Below are positions 19,342 to 30,281 of a stretch of DNA of 64,000 bases, in pieces. The notes beneath the pieces were generated by a model. That model saw nothing but the letters and a program-made list of their open reading frames with translations, was not told where the DNA came from and did no database searches. Both the position numbers and the translations under genes were made by a program. Position 1 is the stretch's first letter; the number at the start of each line of letters is the position of its first letter. Source of the DNA: Gracilaria vermiculophylla. Its lineage: Eukaryota; Rhodophyta; Florideophyceae; Gracilariales; Gracilariaceae. Location of the stretch: NCBI GenBank assembly GCA_019155205.2, contig JAHNZQ020003148.1:810404-874403 (forward strand), given 5' to 3'.

Positions 19342-21447
19342 TCGTCAACACATCTACCCTTCTTCAGTTCATACTTTGCCTCCACATCTATCTGTAACGC
19401 GAGCTGCTGCGCTCGCACGTTTTCGACTTCAAGATGCTGTGCTAACTCTAATTGCATGCCTTTTTTTCTCGTGAGAGCTGCACTTCTAGAGGGAGAATTG
19501 CCCCTCCGCTGTTTCCCAAAAGCCGCAACCAACAGGTGCTTGTGAAAACAATCTTTGCTTTCCTGAAGCTCTACTGGCAGAATACACCGTTATTCAGCAC
19601 TTTGCTTCAAGGGGTTCCCCTGCTCAGTCTGTACACCGCTTCGCCAGCGCAACGTGCAATCGTCACCAATTGCATGCTTGCCTCTCCGCCTCAACAACCA
19701 AGTAAATGCCCACAAACGCTTCACTGTCAACGCCGAGCACCTCGCTGTCGACCTCTAGGGACAGCCCTGCACGACATGTCAGCAGTGGATCAACAATGAT
19801 TGCCTGCGAAAAAACTACCTGTGCCACCGTAATCTAGCCTGCAGTACCTCGAAATAGAAGCGGATGGAATACGCATTTCTGGTGTGTCGCCCCTTACTGC
19901 GACGAAGCCCGTGCCAATTTTACCAATGGTGCTGGTACTTTTCGGCGGCCAACCGTGTAGCCCACCCAGTACAACAGGTAGAACACAGGTGCTGACAACG
20001 GAAAAGTTTGTATGCTACATCTACAGAATTACTCCCTCCTTCGTTTCCCTGTAAAGGATTTCGCCCTCATCATTTCACGTGCGCAATTATGTTACTCTCG
20101 CGCATGTGCGCGATGCGTGGGGCCCCCTCCACGGGGGGATGCGGACTGGGGCAGATGCGAGACCGTATGTCATGAGTCCACGTAGATTGCATTTCTTGTC
20201 GCGGTGTGCTGGCCACAGTCATGGAGTGCCTTTTCTGAATATCGCTCAGGAGGGGCTTTGACGATATGACATACGGTAGAAGCTCTTCTGTTTCGTGACA
20301 ACAAACGGCTCATTCATCAAAGAATATATCTTGACAGTCGTTGTTCCATAGGAACCCTGAATCTTGACAGAGCGGGTGTCCGATTCGCTATACACACACA
20401 ATCTTTTATTACAGCTCTACTCTCCTTCAGATTTTTGTATAACCTTGCTTACATGGAAGGCCATCTCTATCATTTAGGTACCAGAAAAAGGTATACCTTC
20501 CAGGGAATTAACCTGATTAACTTGTTTCCCATTCTGGGAACTTGGGAAAACCGACTCCGAATACGATGGTGAATTTGGTGCTAGTGACGATGCTTACCCC
20601 GCCATCCTCGCCATCTGTGAGTAGTTGTTATCGATTACAAGACACGTTACTCCAATCACCGTGTCTGACAGGCGATGAAGACTTGAATAATCCTTAATAT
20701 ATGGATGGACAGCTGCCGCCGAAGACAAGTCCACCTCAATGGAACTCATTGCACCGCACTGTGTAACGATACGTCTCGATACCTAAAGTAGTACTCACTG
20801 CATCGGCTTCGACAATACCGATGGCTCGCAATGGTTGACGAGTATGGGTATTAGCGCTCAAAATGGGGATCCAAGCGTCAGCCACACAAAGCACTGGTAT
20901 ATCACTCAGCATGTCCGTTCAACGCTAAAAATAACCGCCTTCGTGCAATCGTGAATTGCTGAACAGGGTGGTTCGCGCCATCACATTCACTCGTACGGCG
21001 AACAAAGAGCTACAGGGGACTTGTATTACCAGCGATCTTTGGGCTCCTCTCAGTCTTCGTTGCTTTTCCCAAGAAAGGCTTTCTCGACTCTTCACCATCT
21101 AAGAGCAGTAGCCCTTTTCCGTTTTCCAAGTCATCGAACCCCTAAAACCTGATCGATATAGGAGCATGCCTTAAGCACGAACTCTGTACTTGCCATATGA
21201 TGCTGCCGTGGCCTTGCCGGTTTTCCTTTCACCCAATCCTCACAGAGTCGGCAAGGTCGCATCGTATCTCTAGCCCACAGACCGCAATGAGAAATCTGAG
21301 TGGGAGCAAATAATCAGACCTTCAGATCCGATTGATAAAAGTCGCTCCATTTCTGCAGTTTTCTTTTAAGATCATATGACTTATACTTTTACCAAAACGG
21401 CTGCCCTTCCCCTCGTTGTGGCCCGTAGCCGTTAATATATATACACC
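19342..21447. other. Gene-free convergent region (2.1 kb)
   Basis: Ordinary to slightly AT-rich sequence between two convergent stops. Only short random-looking frames are present. I looked for tRNA B boxes and for U1, U2, U4, U5 and U6 snRNA core motifs and found none. Confidence 0.5.
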
Positions 21448-23223
21448 CTATCGAAAGGGCCCTCCGTTTTGGCTCCCAATGAAGTCATTGATTTCATCAC
21501 GTAACCACTCCTGCTCTACCGGGTCCAATGCGTCACCAAATGCGTGCCTTCTGGTCCCTTCTTTCAATACCAGTTCATCAACAGGCTGGCCATTCACGTA
21601 CATTTCTGTTTCCAAGGAAGCTCCATCAAGATCACGAGAATCCCCTTCGATGAATAAACCCTTTCCAAGAGCACTCTTTGAAGACATTCCAAAGTAGAAA
21701 ACTTTTCTGTCTCCACTCCCGAAGCTAATCAATATATCCGTCGCACCAGTGATTTCATTTGCTGTGCTCCGAGCAAAGCGGTAACCAGCAGCCCAAAATG
21801 GGAGACTAAAGAGCGACAACACTATCGGCGCTCCTCCTGTAATCACTCCAAATGTCCAAAACGCTGTAAAACTGGTCCACGCGACGGTGAAGGCTCCCCG
21901 TGACAAAGCTTCAGTTGACAAACCTTTAGGCGGTATTGAGATTATTAGCAATCTGTTGTTACGGTCGCGCTCTAAAGATATACGAGATCCGGCTGGCTTT
22001 CTTCGTCGTATTCTTCGTCCGGTAAGCAATGATAACATTTGCAATGCATTAGATCTAGGTTCATTTGAGTTCATGGTTGCTAATGCTTTTTGGAGAGATG
22101 CTACATCTTCCGGGCTTAGAGACGAATTGGCCTTCAGTAAATTTGGAACAGAATGGGTTGAAACCTCTCTATTGGTGACGACACCATTCAATGCTGCAAG
22201 AGCCTCTTCTGGACTGTCAAAGCGATCTTCCGGTGCTGGTTCTAAGAGTTTGGCCATTACCGAATAAATATTTCCAAGTTTGTCTCGCTCCCTTTTCGGA
22301 ATTACGGCTGAGAGGTCTATCTTTAGACGTTTTTGAGGAAGAGCAGACGGTGGCTGGGTCGTTAGCATACATAAGATCGTAGCAGCTACTGCATACAAGT
22401 CGCTACGCACGTCCGCGAGTCCCGTAAATTGCTCTGGGGCCATAAAACCATAAGTGCCGACTACTGTCGAGCCAGGTGATGTTATACCCGTTCTCACCCC
22501 ACCAAAATCAACCAAGGACAGAAGAACTTCAGAATTCTTCAGATCTACGATAATATTCGCAGGCTTTATATCACAGTGCAGAACGGGGGGGTTCAGAGAT
22601 GCCAGATAAGAGAGAACCTCCAGAAGCTTGACAAAGGTCCGCTTGACCTGTTCTGTTGAGAATCGATAACCCTCATCTATGAGAGTCTGTAGAGACGTTC
22701 CCTGTGCTTTTTTCTGAACGAGAATATACGCAGTGTCGGCATCGGTTTCGTATTCGAAAAAGTCCACATACTCCGGAATCGATGGATGGGAGAGAGACTT
22801 CAGGGTCCTGGCCTCTCTTTGAAAGAGGTCAAGTCTTTTCCATGTCGTTAACGAACGAACTGTAAGAGCTTTCAGGGCCAATCGCATAGAACGATACGGC
22901 CCTTTTGTTGCTACGGCTTCGTAAGTAAGACCCGTATTTCCGCGTCCGATTACATCTATGATTCGGTAGTCGTTGACAACATCATCTCGCTTGAACGAAG
23001 ATGATGGGCGCAGACAACGATACCGAAAGCTTCGCGGCCGCTTTAGCACTTGCGGCTGGCGATATACACATTTTCTAGATGAGTAGAAGGATGGATAACG
23101 AGAAACTGGTATAGGTACCAGGAAGGCTAGAACCGCGTCGTTCCATATCTTGGTTGAATCGAAGATGCACGAGCTTTTTTTCTCCCTTCGAGATGACTCA
23201 CCCTCTTTCTTGCTGAACCCCAT
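21448..23223 (-). CDS. Cyanobacterial-style Ser/Thr protein kinase, probably plastid
   Basis: Predicted 591-aa protein. Residues 1-80 are basic and Ser-rich and could be a plastid leader. The kinase domain (about 86-360) has the glycine loop IGRGNTG, Lys118, Glu137, the catalytic loop HCDIKPAN (216-223), DFG (239-241) and APE (262-264). The HRD Arg is replaced by Cys, so it is a non-RD kinase. The activation-segment style (GTYGFMAPEQ) and a C-terminal region with two hydrophobic segments (FTVAWTSFTAFWTFG... and VLSLFSLPFWAAGYRF) followed by a conserved-looking tail resemble cyanobacterial membrane-linked Ser/Thr kinases and their chloroplast relatives. ATG at 23223 is the first in the frame; an upstream targeting exon cannot be excluded. 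It shares a 306-bp divergent promoter with a plastid-targeted cupin. Confidence 0.8.
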   Translation of the reverse strand: MGFSKKEGESSRREKKSSCIFDSTKIWNDAVLAFLVPIPVSRYPSFYSSRKCVYRQPQVLKRPRSFRYRCLRPSSSFKRDDVVNDYRIIDVIGRGNTGLTYEAVATKGPYRSMRLALKALTVRSLTTWKRLDLFQREARTLKSLSHPSIPEYVDFFEYETDADTAYILVQKKAQGTSLQTLIDEGYRFSTEQVKRTFVKLLEVLSYLASLNPPVLHCDIKPANIIVDLKNSEVLLSLVDFGGVRTGITSPGSTVVGTYGFMAPEQFTGLADVRSDLYAVAATILCMLTTQPPSALPQKRLKIDLSAVIPKRERDKLGNIYSVMAKLLEPAPEDRFDSPEEALAALNGVVTNREVSTHSVPNLLKANSSLSPEDVASLQKALATMNSNEPRSNALQMLSLLTGRRIRRRKPAGSRISLERDRNNRLLIISIPPKGLSTEALSRGAFTVAWTSFTAFWTFGVITGGAPIVLSLFSLPFWAAGYRFARSTANEITGATDILISFGSGDRKVFYFGMSSKSALGKGLFIEGDSRDLDGASLETEMYVNGQPVDELVLKEGTRRHAFGDALDPVEQEWLRDEINDFIGSQNGGPFR

Positions 23224-23529
23224 CAGCGAGCAGGCCACAGCTCAATGATGCTGGCACTCTCGGAGCAAGACTCGTAAGCGTCGCTTGGTCGAGCCCTTAC
23301 CTGACCTAGGCTCGATAAGTAGACTACAGCAGTTGGTCATTTTGGAGATTCATTTCACACCGCAATTTATTAGGATTCAACCGAGATCGATTAATTTTGC
23401 TGCCAGGTGAACCAGCTCGTACATGTATTTCCAGCGGACCTCATCACTCTAGCGATCTCTCGACCAGAGAACAACTTGGTTCTCGGCGACATTTCTTCCC
23501 TTCACCACCTGCTTTCTGCAAATGTCTGA

Positions 23530-24058
23530 ATGGCATTTGTCACGGCGCCAATCGCGGTGAACAATAGAGCGCAGAGGAAGGTAGCGTGCACGCGAAGGTC
23601 GCAGAGATTTGCGAGAGCGATCAAAGCAGCGTCGGTTCCGAACCCGGTCGTCATGAGCGCGACAGTTGTTGAAAAAGGCGCTGGCATGCGTCTTATCAAG
23701 AGCGCGGACGAGAAAACAATCGAAAAACTCGGGTGCCGTTCATGGAGTACATGGGGATGCGAGCCGAGCACGTTTCCATGGACGTACTCGGATGACGAAG
23801 TCTGTCTGGTGTTGAAGGGAGACTTTACTGTCACACCTGACGATGGGAGTGAGAAAATGGGTACGTCCGTAACTCTTGGAGGAACATCAGTTTCTTCTAT
23901 GCGCAGTCGCGCGTAGCAAAATGTTTCTGACTTTTATACTCGTGCACATGACAGATGTGAAAGCAGGTGACATCGCATATTTTCCTAAGAGTATGTCATG
24001 TACTTGGGAAGTTCGTGAAGCTATTCACAAGCATTTCACATTTGGAATGAAACTGTAG
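23530..24058 (+). CDS. Plastid-targeted cupin (Cupin_3/DUF861), two exons
   Basis: Exon 1 is 23530-23860 and exon 2 is 23955-24058. The 94-bp intron has donor GTACGT and acceptor ACAG; joining it restores one frame (EKM-DVKAGDIAYFP). The 144-aa product starts MAFVTAPIAV, then a basic, Ala/Ser-rich stretch to about residue 45, a red-algal-type transit peptide. The mature part is a small single cupin of the Cupin_3 family, with TWGCEPSTFPWTYSDDEVC, KGDFTVTPDDG and SMSCTWEV, ending KHFTFGMKL. Family members include plant plastid proteins and (S)-ureidoglycine aminohydrolase-like proteins, but these short plastid forms have no established reaction, so no function is assigned. It is divergent from the kinase gene, which may make them co-expressed. 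Confidence 0.87.
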
Positions 24059-24924
24059 AAAAAGCGCTGGAACTAATTCTTTACGAAAGAGAGAAGGAAT
24101 GAGTAGACTGCCTGACATATATTGTGCAGTTTGCGAGATGGCTCGCGAAGACCGAACGAAGATTAAAGAAACTGTGTTGCGGCTTTGAATCTAAGGGGTC
24201 ATAGTATTTGTCCAAGTCGGAGATAGTCTGAAAAGGCTTAGTCTTGACTTTCATACAGTCGCAAACCAATTAAATTGGTTTCTATTCAAACCCAATTCTT
24301 ACTGCTGAAGTTCGAGACCCGGTACGATTCTATTTTGTATTTAATGCTGCAACTCTATTGCAAGACGTGAATCGCAACCACGGTATCATGGAAGTTTCGG
24401 AGGGGTTAAGTCTTTCAACAGGTTTTGTCGTTAAGGTGGAATTGGCGAGCCTGGCTATCCATGCAAAACCGCAAATTGGATATGGGTGGGTTTGGAAAGA
24501 ATTATGATAATTGAGAAAGTCTTCTAGGGTATCCTTGTTGATCTGGAAGTACAATATGTCTATTTTTCTTTTCTCGTTGAAATCAGCTTTAAACGATTTT
24601 GAGCTGTTCCAAGCACGTCATAGCTCGCGCGGCGTGCCGACATGCTCGCAGACGGCTCCATCAATCTCAAATAAGCTCCGCTCCTCTGTCCTGTGCGTCA
24701 GTGAAATTTCTTTCTTCCCACTCCTCCCACCCTTGGGCGACAGCGGCAGACGCACATGCTTCGTTCACAGCCCTTGTCTCCAACTAGAAGACCTGATGCT
24801 CACTCCTCGGCACCGATAGTGACGAAAGGGTTTTGCCATCAGGTACGCGGTCTTTGACAGGTACGGAAAAAAGCGTACATATAATTACACTGTGATTTGG
24901 TCACATTTATCAGCTCGAGACTTG
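24059..24924. other. Spacer between cupin and tRNA genes
   Basis: 866 bp of AT-richer sequence with only short unconvincing frames. Nothing recognised. Confidence 0.5.
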
Positions 24925-24997
24925 GTTCCTGTTGTGTAGTTGGTTAGCACGCAAGACTCTGAATCTTGAAGCCTGGGTTCAAGTCCCAGCAGGAACT
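24925..24997 (+). tRNA. trnQ-CUG: tRNA-Gln (anticodon CUG)
   Basis: 73 nt without intron. Acceptor stem GTTCCTG pairs perfectly with CAGGAAC, with discriminator T. The D arm is GTGT...GCAC, the anticodon stem CAAGA/TCTTG encloses CTCTGAA (anticodon CTG, reading CAG), and the T arm is CTGGG-TTCAAGT-CCCAG. The internal A and B boxes are present. A T4 Pol III terminator lies at 25020-25023. CCA is not encoded, as expected for a nuclear gene. Confidence 0.95.
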
Positions 24998-25019
24998 GAA
25001 CACGCCATGAATGTCACTC

Positions 25020-25023
25020 TTTT
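25020..25023 (+). terminator. Pol III T4 terminator of tRNA-Gln
   Basis: TTTT 23 bp after the mature 3' end, the first run of four T downstream of the tRNA. Confidence 0.7.
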
Positions 25024-25873
25024 GTCACAAATTTAATCTACGGTTCTCCCCAGCCAGATGCAACTCGAATGGTTTGGTTTTCTTCATCCCTCGCAGAAGT
25101 TCAGAAAATGCAACATAAGACCCGAGAACTCCTCGCATCCGGAGAAGATGCTTCATGCAAAGTTGTCCCGTTCGTGCACTTGACACCGACGGCACTGAAT
25201 GCATGTTGTCTCGCTCCCGAGCGTAAACGTGCATTCCTCGAGAAACAGATAATTTTCGGGAAAAGCCTAAAAACCCCTAAAAGCTCTGCGCCTGCTCAGA
25301 CTTGACCAAGAACTGTCATTTAGCTTAAGCAGTGACCAAACATTCGCACTGGACTGCAAGTTCAAGATTAGTCAGTTTTCGACGCTCGTGTAATCTCATT
25401 TTACAGGTAAACAACTGTTTAATTTGCAAATCACGACCCTGAAGCTGCCAACTTTCCGCTTGTGCGGTGACCATCTTTCAGGATCGACATGTCTTGGGGA
25501 TTCCTTGGTCCCATAACATGGAGAACACGTAGCGGCTCTCGCGTAACTGTGTTTGGATTTTGGTTCATGCTTCCAGCAATTGCAATAATGGCTTCCAAGC
25601 TTCGAAGCAAGCCCGAACGCTCACCAAGTTCCTCCTCAGAAGAAGCGCTCCCGTCTTCCTCGTTTGAAGAGGTGGTTGACTGATTCTGTAACAAAGTACA
25701 TATGCTTGCTTGCTGCTAACGCCACGAGCAAGTTGTCACTGCTTTCCGAAACACATGGAGTGAGCGTTTCAGCAAAGAATATCAGGATTCTGGTAAGGTG
25801 GCATCTTGTTCGAGTCATTTGCCTGCGCGTAGCGCAGTTAGCCAGTATCGGATGTTTATCAGCTGTTGCAAAC
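25024..25873. other. Spacer between tRNA-Gln and AMPK beta
   Basis: 850 bp. An acidic, Ser-rich frame of 84 codons on the minus strand (25685-25431, beginning after an acceptor-like TTACAG) could be a further 3' exon of the AMPK beta gene if a weak donor GTTTGAG at 25879 were used. The simpler model ends the protein at 25874. Otherwise nothing recognised. Confidence 0.4.
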
Positions 25874-26871
25874 TCAAACGTTATTTAATGCGTCGAGAAG
25901 AAGCGATTGTGACTCGCTCATGGTCTGCTCCGACGCGTCGGGGATGGGAATAGGATCTGAACGCGTCCTCCTGTACGTTGGTGGCTCCGACATACTGTCA
26001 GGGGGGGCTCTTCCACTTGTTGTCACTAGAATGGTTGTGACCCTTTTGTCTTTGAAACGCCGTTCGGTGGCCATCGTCCGGGTCTGTCCTGACCCGTAAG
26101 AGGACTCGCTGTGGATCAGGAAGAGGTGGTTCAGTCGCACAAAATCTGTACCGCTCATGTGGGACCGTTGTCTGCGGTCTATCGGAGCGCTAGCAAGTAT
26201 TCTGGGTAGAGTCGGCGCCTCCGTAGTGTGATCTTCCTCGGCCAGCAGAGTATAGTTGTACGATTCCACTGGCGACCTGGAGAGCTCGTCGACGCTAAGG
26301 GGTTCATTGGAATCGTATTCGGGGGGTTGTGGGGTTACGGTGATTACATTGTTAAGATTCCCATGAGCATCGCGAGCAGTTGGATCCATGGGATTGTGCC
26401 TGATACAAATAAAACATTGATTGCAGTGCAGACAAGAATAACATGAATAAATGTCAGAGATCTGTTCGTTGCGCGGGGTTCAGGTTCTTAAGACACGCCG
26501 CATGTTTGGTAGGCGTGTTTTTGATACGCGGCGGGAACTACGATTGCAATGCCTTACTTCCAGTTACCATCGACAATGAACTTGTATTGGAACGTTCCAG
26601 CAGGTAGAGCCAAAACAGTAGCGAACTCGGTTGGATGGGTTCTACTCAGCTGCGTTTTGCGGCTCCAATCATCCCACGCGCCGGTTACGTACACAGAATA
26701 GCCGCCATTGCTCCACTTGAACTCGATGGGCACGATGTGCTCGGTGCCACTGTTGTTCCGGTCATCGACGTCGAGCGAGGAGTATGGTTCTTGAGAAAGA
26801 TTTGCATCACTAGAGTTTTGAGAGTCATCTGAAGTCGAAAGTTCACTGGCACGTGATGCTGTTCCTCCCAT
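25874..26871 (-). CDS. PRKAB: AMPK/SNF1 beta subunit, two exons
   Basis: Exon 1 is 26871-26558 and exon 2 is 26399-25874. The 158-bp intron uses GTAAGG...ATCAG and splits the glycogen-binding module so that ...DGNWK joins HNPMDPTARDAHGNLNNV, a textbook beta-subunit sequence. Predicted 279 aa, like animal AMPK beta (about 270). It has Met-Gly-Gly at the N-terminus (a candidate N-myristoylation site) and a CBM48 domain (about 45-130) with carbohydrate-contact tryptophans in GAWDDW and DGNWKH. The C-terminal ASC region, binding the alpha and gamma subunits, ends near ERRFKDKRVTTILV. The heterotrimer senses cellular energy; beta tethers it and binds alpha-glucan. About 50 residues after the ASC domain are extra and Ser/Pro-rich. 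Confidence 0.88.
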
Positions 26872-28600
26872 ACCGATGTCGCCGGTTCCTCATCCGCGAG
26901 CGGGCTGTGACAAATGTTGTGCAATACAACGTTTCTCAAGACAAGAGCATATGGCGTTGATGGTACGGGCAAACTTGCACAAATAGCGATTGCAAACAGG
27001 TGTTATTGGTTGTACAGAACACGACGGTTGCAAGTCAATAGGGAAACCTGGCTTGGTAGGAAGGTGCGGAGGAAAGGATGGCGAGCGAGTGTGTGCGGTC
27101 AACAAAACTATCTAGGAGCTCTGCGCGCAACCTCGGATGTCTATCAGACAGTACAGCTGCGGTCTATAACGGTGTGCTGCCACTCACATGAGGCGGATGT
27201 GAAAGAATGCATTTACTCGTTTTTAGCCTCCACGCAACGCTATGCTTCTGGTTAAAACACGTCTCTGATAAAGCTCGGACTGCATAGTAAGGCACGTGAA
27301 CACGTGTGCATCCCACATCCATTGTTAAAGTCTTTCGATTCACAAGTCTTTTTTAGTGACGATGAATTGACAGGTCCACCTTTTTTGTTCTCTGCGGCGC
27401 GATCGCGATCGGCTTTCTGCGCGTTGATCCGACTGCCTACCCACCTTCTCCAACATGTATCTGATGAGAACTGAGACGGGCGCGTACACTCTAAAAAAGG
27501 TCAGTCCCACTGGACGACCAACGCAACCAGCCCATCCATGTACGTTCAAGATAGCCAACAACTCTATCTTCAAACGACTTCGACGCCTCATCGAGAATCT
27601 GACCCCATTGTTCTTTTTAACATTTGATTAGGTCGATTCTCCCCTGACGACAAATTTAGCAGACATCGCGTGACGTTGAAAAAGCGATTCGGTAAGTTAT
27701 GTAGGCAACGGCGGCTGGACGGATTTGGAAGACATGGCCCTCTAACCATATCGCACATTGCTATATTAACAGGGCTGCTCCCCATGCAACTGAAGGGGAA
27801 ACGCAAGATGAAAGCATGAAACACAAGTTGTAATTGCAACTCAGAAAACAACTCAAGTGTGCCGTATTGGTCTTCCGAAATGATTGTCCACCTCTTGAAA
27901 AGGAAGCCGACCAACTAGCATGAAAATATGGGTGCACGGGCATTTTGCTTCTTCGTAACGCGAGGGAGATTTGTGTGCGTCCTATAAATTAAACACGAGT
28001 ACAAGTTTCGATCGGAGTGCAGATGAAGAGACCATGAATAACCACGGCGTTGCTGTGCTCAAACCAGTCGGAAACATACTTGTTTTGCATTGGGCTGTTA
28101 CAAATATAAATTAAGAGACAAAGGCATAGGAGCAAAAGTCTCTATGAAACGCGTCAATGTGCTTTTTGAACTCAGTACTACATAATTTTCCGAGAAGGAC
28201 ATTTACAGGCATGGAACACACTTGTGCTGTTTGATTGTGTTGTTCCCACGAGTTGGCTGACCCCGCACTCACCCGTCCTTGCTTTTTATATGGAACTCAT
28301 TGCAATCGGTGCCAGTTTGCGGCATACACGATAAAAGTATGCGGGCCAGACGATTAACCGTTGGATTCGCCTGTTCATTGCTGCCGTCCGTGTCGCGCAG
28401 GGCATGCTGCTCAACGGTAAATGCGTATTTTGGGTGTTAAAACAAGCAGCATTAAATAAGTTTACGTATGGTCCAAGTTGTGTTCATGCATAATGCTCAA
28501 TACGAGAGTAAACTAATTGCTGCGAATACGACTAGTAGATGTGTAGCAGAATAAAGCTTGCATTCAAGACCCCAGAGGCGAACACAATGAGAGGAATACA
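26872..28600. other. Intergenic region between AMPK beta and ISCU (1.7 kb)
   Basis: No supported gene. The best candidate is an 83-codon ATG-started frame on the minus strand (27591-27340) with a central hydrophobic stretch and an Arg/Ser-rich tail, but no family is recognisable and flanking frames do not extend it. Confidence 0.45.
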
Positions 28601-29158
28601 CTAAGAGCTGGGTGCACTTTGGGCTCCCCCTTGCTTATCTTTAAGATCCTTGATGGCAGCCTTGATGGCATCCTCTGCAAGCATAGAGCAGTGCAACTTG
28701 ACGGGAGGCAATTTGAGCTCTTTCGCAATGTCGCTGTTCTTGATTTTTGTGGCGTCGTCGACATTTCGGCCTTTGACCCACTCTGTAGCCAGAGAAGAAG
28801 ATGCAATGGCAGAGCCACATCCAAAAGTCTTAAAAGCTGACTCGACGATTTCCCCGTCATCGTTGACGCGAATCTGAAGCTTCATGACGTCGCCGCAAGC
28901 GGGGGCGCCAACTAAACCGGTGCCGACGTTCTTATCTTCTTTATTGAGGCTGCCCACGTTTCTTTGGAGAAGGGAGAAGGAAGAGGGTCAGCATGCGAGC
29001 AGGGGCGCTTTCGAGGGCGCGGCAATGGAAGTATAGGCTTACCTTGGGTTCTCATAGTGGTCGATTACCTTGTCGTGGTAGCAACGGCTTCGCTTGGCCA
29101 AGTTGGTCAGGGCAGAGCCATGCGCCCTGTTGAGGGCAGTTACTGTGGTTCTAATCAT
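28601..29158 (-). CDS. ISCU: Iron-sulfur cluster scaffold ISCU, two exons
   Basis: Exon 1 is 29158-29043 and exon 2 is 28961-28601. The 81-bp intron has GTAAGC...AAAG ends and joins YHDKVIDHYENPR to NVGSLNKED. The 158-aa product starts with a short basic leader (MIRTTVTALNRAHGSALTNL), a mitochondrial presequence by composition. All active features are present: PACGDVM, FGCGSAIASSS and LHCSMLAEDA supply the three cluster cysteines, the Asp next to the first and the His before the third. LPPVK is the HSP70-binding motif. ISCU receives sulfur from NFS1-ISD11 and passes new [2Fe-2S] clusters onward in the mitochondrial matrix. Confidence 0.96.
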
Positions 29159-29848
29159 TTGGCGGGGTACTGGTAGCAGGCAGGAACCTCGTCAACACTC
29201 AAGCAAAAAGGTCGGCTGGGGCGGCAGGTTGTTCACACAAAACGGGACGCCGGGTGCAGTCAGTAGAGAAACGCTCAGCAGAGACGCGGGTTGACTAAAA
29301 GCCAAATATATCCCTTGGTATTTTGTGCTTTGTAACGAAAATGGTGAGTGTGCTGGTGGATGGCTCTTGACTGGGGCCAGGCGCAAGAGCGCGCGAGCGA
29401 GCGAACGTGGATCGAACGCAACCTGGCCAGCAACCGGAGTACCGAAGGCTGAGAGTGGCGCCGACGAGCTGTAATGTTAGTCTTACAACGGCAAAAACTT
29501 TGTGAATGTATCGAAAGTTTTCGCATGTATTGGGTTGCCGAGAGGTCCGGCTACTGAGGTCGCGGGAGCGGGGCGAAGCGTTGTTGCGAGGCGGAATTGA
29601 AGGGAAGTGGTGTGAGCGAAAAAGCGGCAACCACGCGTGGGCACTGTGGGGCACGTTAAACGGCGGGGGAATCCAAGGCAATCAACAACGACGTGACCAG
29701 GCCGCGCGCGGGCGATGCTGGGCCACTAACCGGTCCTGCGTGCGGCTGATATGGGGCGCGAAACGACGTAACCGGTCCGAGGAGCGGCGCGGTTGGCCCT
29801 ATTATGGCTTAATCTGGCTTAACGAGTGACGTGCGATCGGCGGCGCGC

Positions 29849-29866
29849 TTTTGGCGCTTTTGGCGC
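29849..29866 (+). promoter_or_regulatory. Two tandem E2F-type sites (TTTTGGCGC)2
   Basis: Two adjacent copies of TTTTGGCGC, each containing an exact TTTSSCGC match, followed by a third degenerate copy (TTTTGGCCA). They lie about 420 bp upstream of the TRA2-like ATG. Confidence 0.5.
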
Positions 29867-30007
29867 TTTTGGCCAAAACGGCGTGCGTGCGCGTCGAGTT
29901 TTGCGCGCCGCTGTTTTGCGCTTATTTTGCGGCGCCAGGCGCCCAAACGTTCAGAAATCGTTGCTGGAAGCACGCCGTCGCTTGAACGCGCACGCCGCCG
30001 TCGCGCG

Positions 30008-30024
30008 CCCCCCCCCCCCCCCCC
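30008..30024 (+). repeat. C17 homopolymer
   Basis: 17 consecutive C on the sense strand, about 260 bp upstream of the TRA2-like start codon, comparable to the tract before the RING-H2 gene. Confidence 0.9.
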
Positions 30025-30050
30025 ACCCACTACACTCCGCTCAATTCGCT

Positions 30051-30058
30051 TTTCGCGC
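30051..30058 (+). promoter_or_regulatory. Third E2F-type site (TTTCGCGC)
   Basis: Exact match to TTTSSCGC, 224 bp upstream of the TRA2-like ATG. Confidence 0.4.
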
Positions 30059-30281
30059 GAATCTTTCGGCCATTCGCGCGAGCGTTTCCGCCCGACAGTA
30101 ACAACTAGCAGCCGTGGTGGCTTCTCACAGTGCTCACACTCTTTTTGCATGGCTGCGTGACGCGGCGTTGTGTTCACCCCCCGCGAAAAAGAACCCCCCC
30201 CCTCCCCCCGCTCAAAGCACTTTCTCATTGTTTGCGGCCCCGCTCAATTTGCGTCGCTCCTCCAAATCTTCCCCCCGCACC

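Larger units (their letters stand above)
29159..30281. promoter_or_regulatory. Divergent promoter region, ISCU / TRA2-like gene
   Basis: 1.1 kb, more GC-rich toward the right. It contains tandem TTTTGGCGC words and a TTTCGCGC word (listed separately), a 17-C homopolymer at 30008-30024, and a C-rich stretch just upstream of the ATG. No extra gene seen. Confidence 0.5.

Noticed and set aside
20079..20261. Short open frame in the 2.1-kb convergent region
   Set aside because: 60 codons, no motif, within the range expected by chance.
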